From NCBI GenBank assembly GCA_011009095.1, contig VTPC01090561.1, positions 116,751 through 180,750 of the forward strand: a stretch of 64,000 nt of DNA. The letters are read 5' to 3'. The translations under genes and the position numbers were made by a program. This document shows positions 62,601 through 64,000 of this stretch, one piece after another. The notes beneath the pieces were generated by a model. The model saw nothing but the letters and a program-made list of their open reading frames with translations, had not been told where the DNA came from and ran no database searches. Position 1 is the stretch's first letter. Each line of letters starts with the position of its first letter. Source of the DNA: Ignelater luminosus. Lineage: Eukaryota; Arthropoda; Insecta; Coleoptera; Elateridae.

Positions 62601-64000
62601 TAAACTTAAGTGATTATTTTCAGAGCATTATACGTTTTCACCGGCTAATCAACTATATCCATTGCGCCACAAAGGGTATTCCTTCCAATTTGAATATCCC
62701 AAAAAGCTGTTCATTTTTTCAACTTTGAAGAAGTTGAAATTTTGAAAAAGCAAAAGTAATCTTTTTTGAGAAGTGCCACACAAAGGATTGCAATGTAGTA
62801 CTAAAACCAACAGGAACCGTTTTAAGACCAATAACGGATACAATAAAATTTTATCACCTCATTCTTATATGATTAAACATAAACATTCAATTGCAAGCTT
62901 CATTAATAACGAGATATAATCTTATAATTAATTAACAAAAATTGTTTAATCTTATCCAACCATAAGTGAGATTCTCATTGTATTCACTGATCTGTAATTA
63001 TTAGAAACCAAAGTTTAAGATAATGAATCCGATCGTGAAATATTTTGAAAGGAAAAACTTTGTGTGTTATATCCTCACTTATTAATTTTTATGTTAAAGA
63101 ATGAACTTATACTGTAGCACATACCGTTTCTAATTACAAATACCTTGTAAGAATTGATTGCATTCATTAAATTATTGCATCAGTATTGACGGTATCATTA
63201 CGTACTTACGAAATCATATTAATTATGATTCACGACTGACTTAATCAAAAGCGCATACGTTTATGGATTTCTTTTTCAAAATTGTGAATAGTATACATCC
63301 TGATGATTAATTACGTATCAGCACTAACATGTATAATAGATTGACAAGTCACAAATCACTGATTTGAAAAGATTGAAAATCGAAGTAAAAGCGCCTGGTT
63401 TGAGAAAAGAAATAAACAAAATGGGATGACTGTATACTACAGTAATAACAGCAATTAGAAAAGAAGCATGGAATCTGTACCAGATGAAAGAACACTAACG
63501 ACTGATCAAAAGTACTTACTGGAATCAATTTTGTATGCTCTTCGAAATGAATATGCTGGAAGTGTTAAAAAGTAATAATCATTGCTTATATGTTCATAAG
63601 ACAAACATTTGAATAAGCATTTGAATTAATTCCCTTTTACAGCTACGCTACTGAGTTTTGTCGTAACTAATAATAACTAATGTAATACTATAGAATGATG
63701 ATTTTGCAAAATGATCTTAAAATTATTATTTGAAAACATTTTTCTAAATAAAAAGCCTCTAGTGAAGCTTTTCAAAGCTTATCAGCACTTTACCGATAAT
63801 AAAAAACTTGAAATACTTTTTCTCTTGATAAAAACTCTCGTTCGTATATACACAAAGACCCTAATGAACCCACAAATTAGTTAACGTCTGTAACTTCAAA
63901 GAAACCTTTCAATATGCTTCCTATTTTGTCCTATGACGTAAAGGTCAAATAAAACTGAAATACGTTTACCCAACTTATCTGAAAACACAGCTTGTCATAA
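59641..64000. other. AT-rich non-coding stretch
   Basis: Only chance-like frames (60381-60581 plus, 62649-62843 minus) are present. No recognised repeat, RNA gene or coding motif was found. Confidence 0.6.

Noticed and set aside
1-64000. Prokaryotic systems such as CRISPR, operons or toxin-antitoxin loci
   Set aside because: Eukaryotic composition, mariner and LINE elements, and no adjacent gene pairs or repeat-spacer arrays.

Overview
The window reads as a strongly AT-rich piece of a eukaryotic nuclear genome, most likely an arthropod and probably an insect. The evidence is two mariner-family DNA transposons (one close to the Mos1/mauritiana type, one close to the Himar1/irritans type), a decayed LINE with an AAT-rich 3' tail, a Ty3/gypsy-type LTR retrotransposon fossil, short MITE-like inverted-repeat elements, and long stretches with no long open frames. 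There are no operons, no ribosomal or transfer RNA genes that I can support, and no CRISPR arrays. It looks like intergenic or intronic DNA carrying an ordinary load of old transposable elements. I cannot name the species or any host gene with confidence.

Layout. 1-9.3 kb is AT-rich, with nothing recognisable except a transposon-terminus-like motif near 7.1 kb. 9.3-10.6 kb holds two back-to-back fossils on the minus strand: the C-terminal end of a Tc1/mariner-superfamily transposase and a LINE reverse transcriptase. 14.4-16.5 kb has T-rich open frames followed by a cluster of short coding-like frames on the plus strand, which I cannot identify. 18.0-18.3 kb has a coding-like minus-strand segment. 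22.9-23.4 kb has a transposon-end-like motif, a 59-residue small ORF and an 18-bp perfect palindrome. 29.6 kb is a second LINE tail, and 30.6-30.7 kb a probable DNA-transposon end. 33.4-34.1 kb is a GC-rich, coding-like island of unresolved strand, the best host-gene candidate. 40.6 kb has a 57-nt exon-like segment. 42.0-43.1 kb carries two copies of one MITE in opposite orientation, or one foldback element. 44.6-45.8 kb is mariner 1. 46-53.4 kb is AT-rich with several short coding-like frames. 57.2 kb has exon-like segments, 57.6-58.9 kb is mariner 2, and 58.9-59.6 kb is the Ty3/gypsy fossil directly abutting it. 59.6-64 kb shows nothing recognisable.

How the parts work together. The transposases are the only proteins recognised with certainty. 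Both mariner transposases are disabled in their DD34D catalytic core: copy 1 lost the first Asp, and copy 2 lost the segment between the second and third Asp. Neither can be autonomous, although the terminal inverted repeats are well preserved. I found no convincing new biological system. The observations most worth a second look are the GC-rich island at 33.4-34.1 kb, the coding-like cluster at 15.4-16.5 kb, the exon-like segment at 40.6 kb and the paired inverted MITEs at 42-43 kb.
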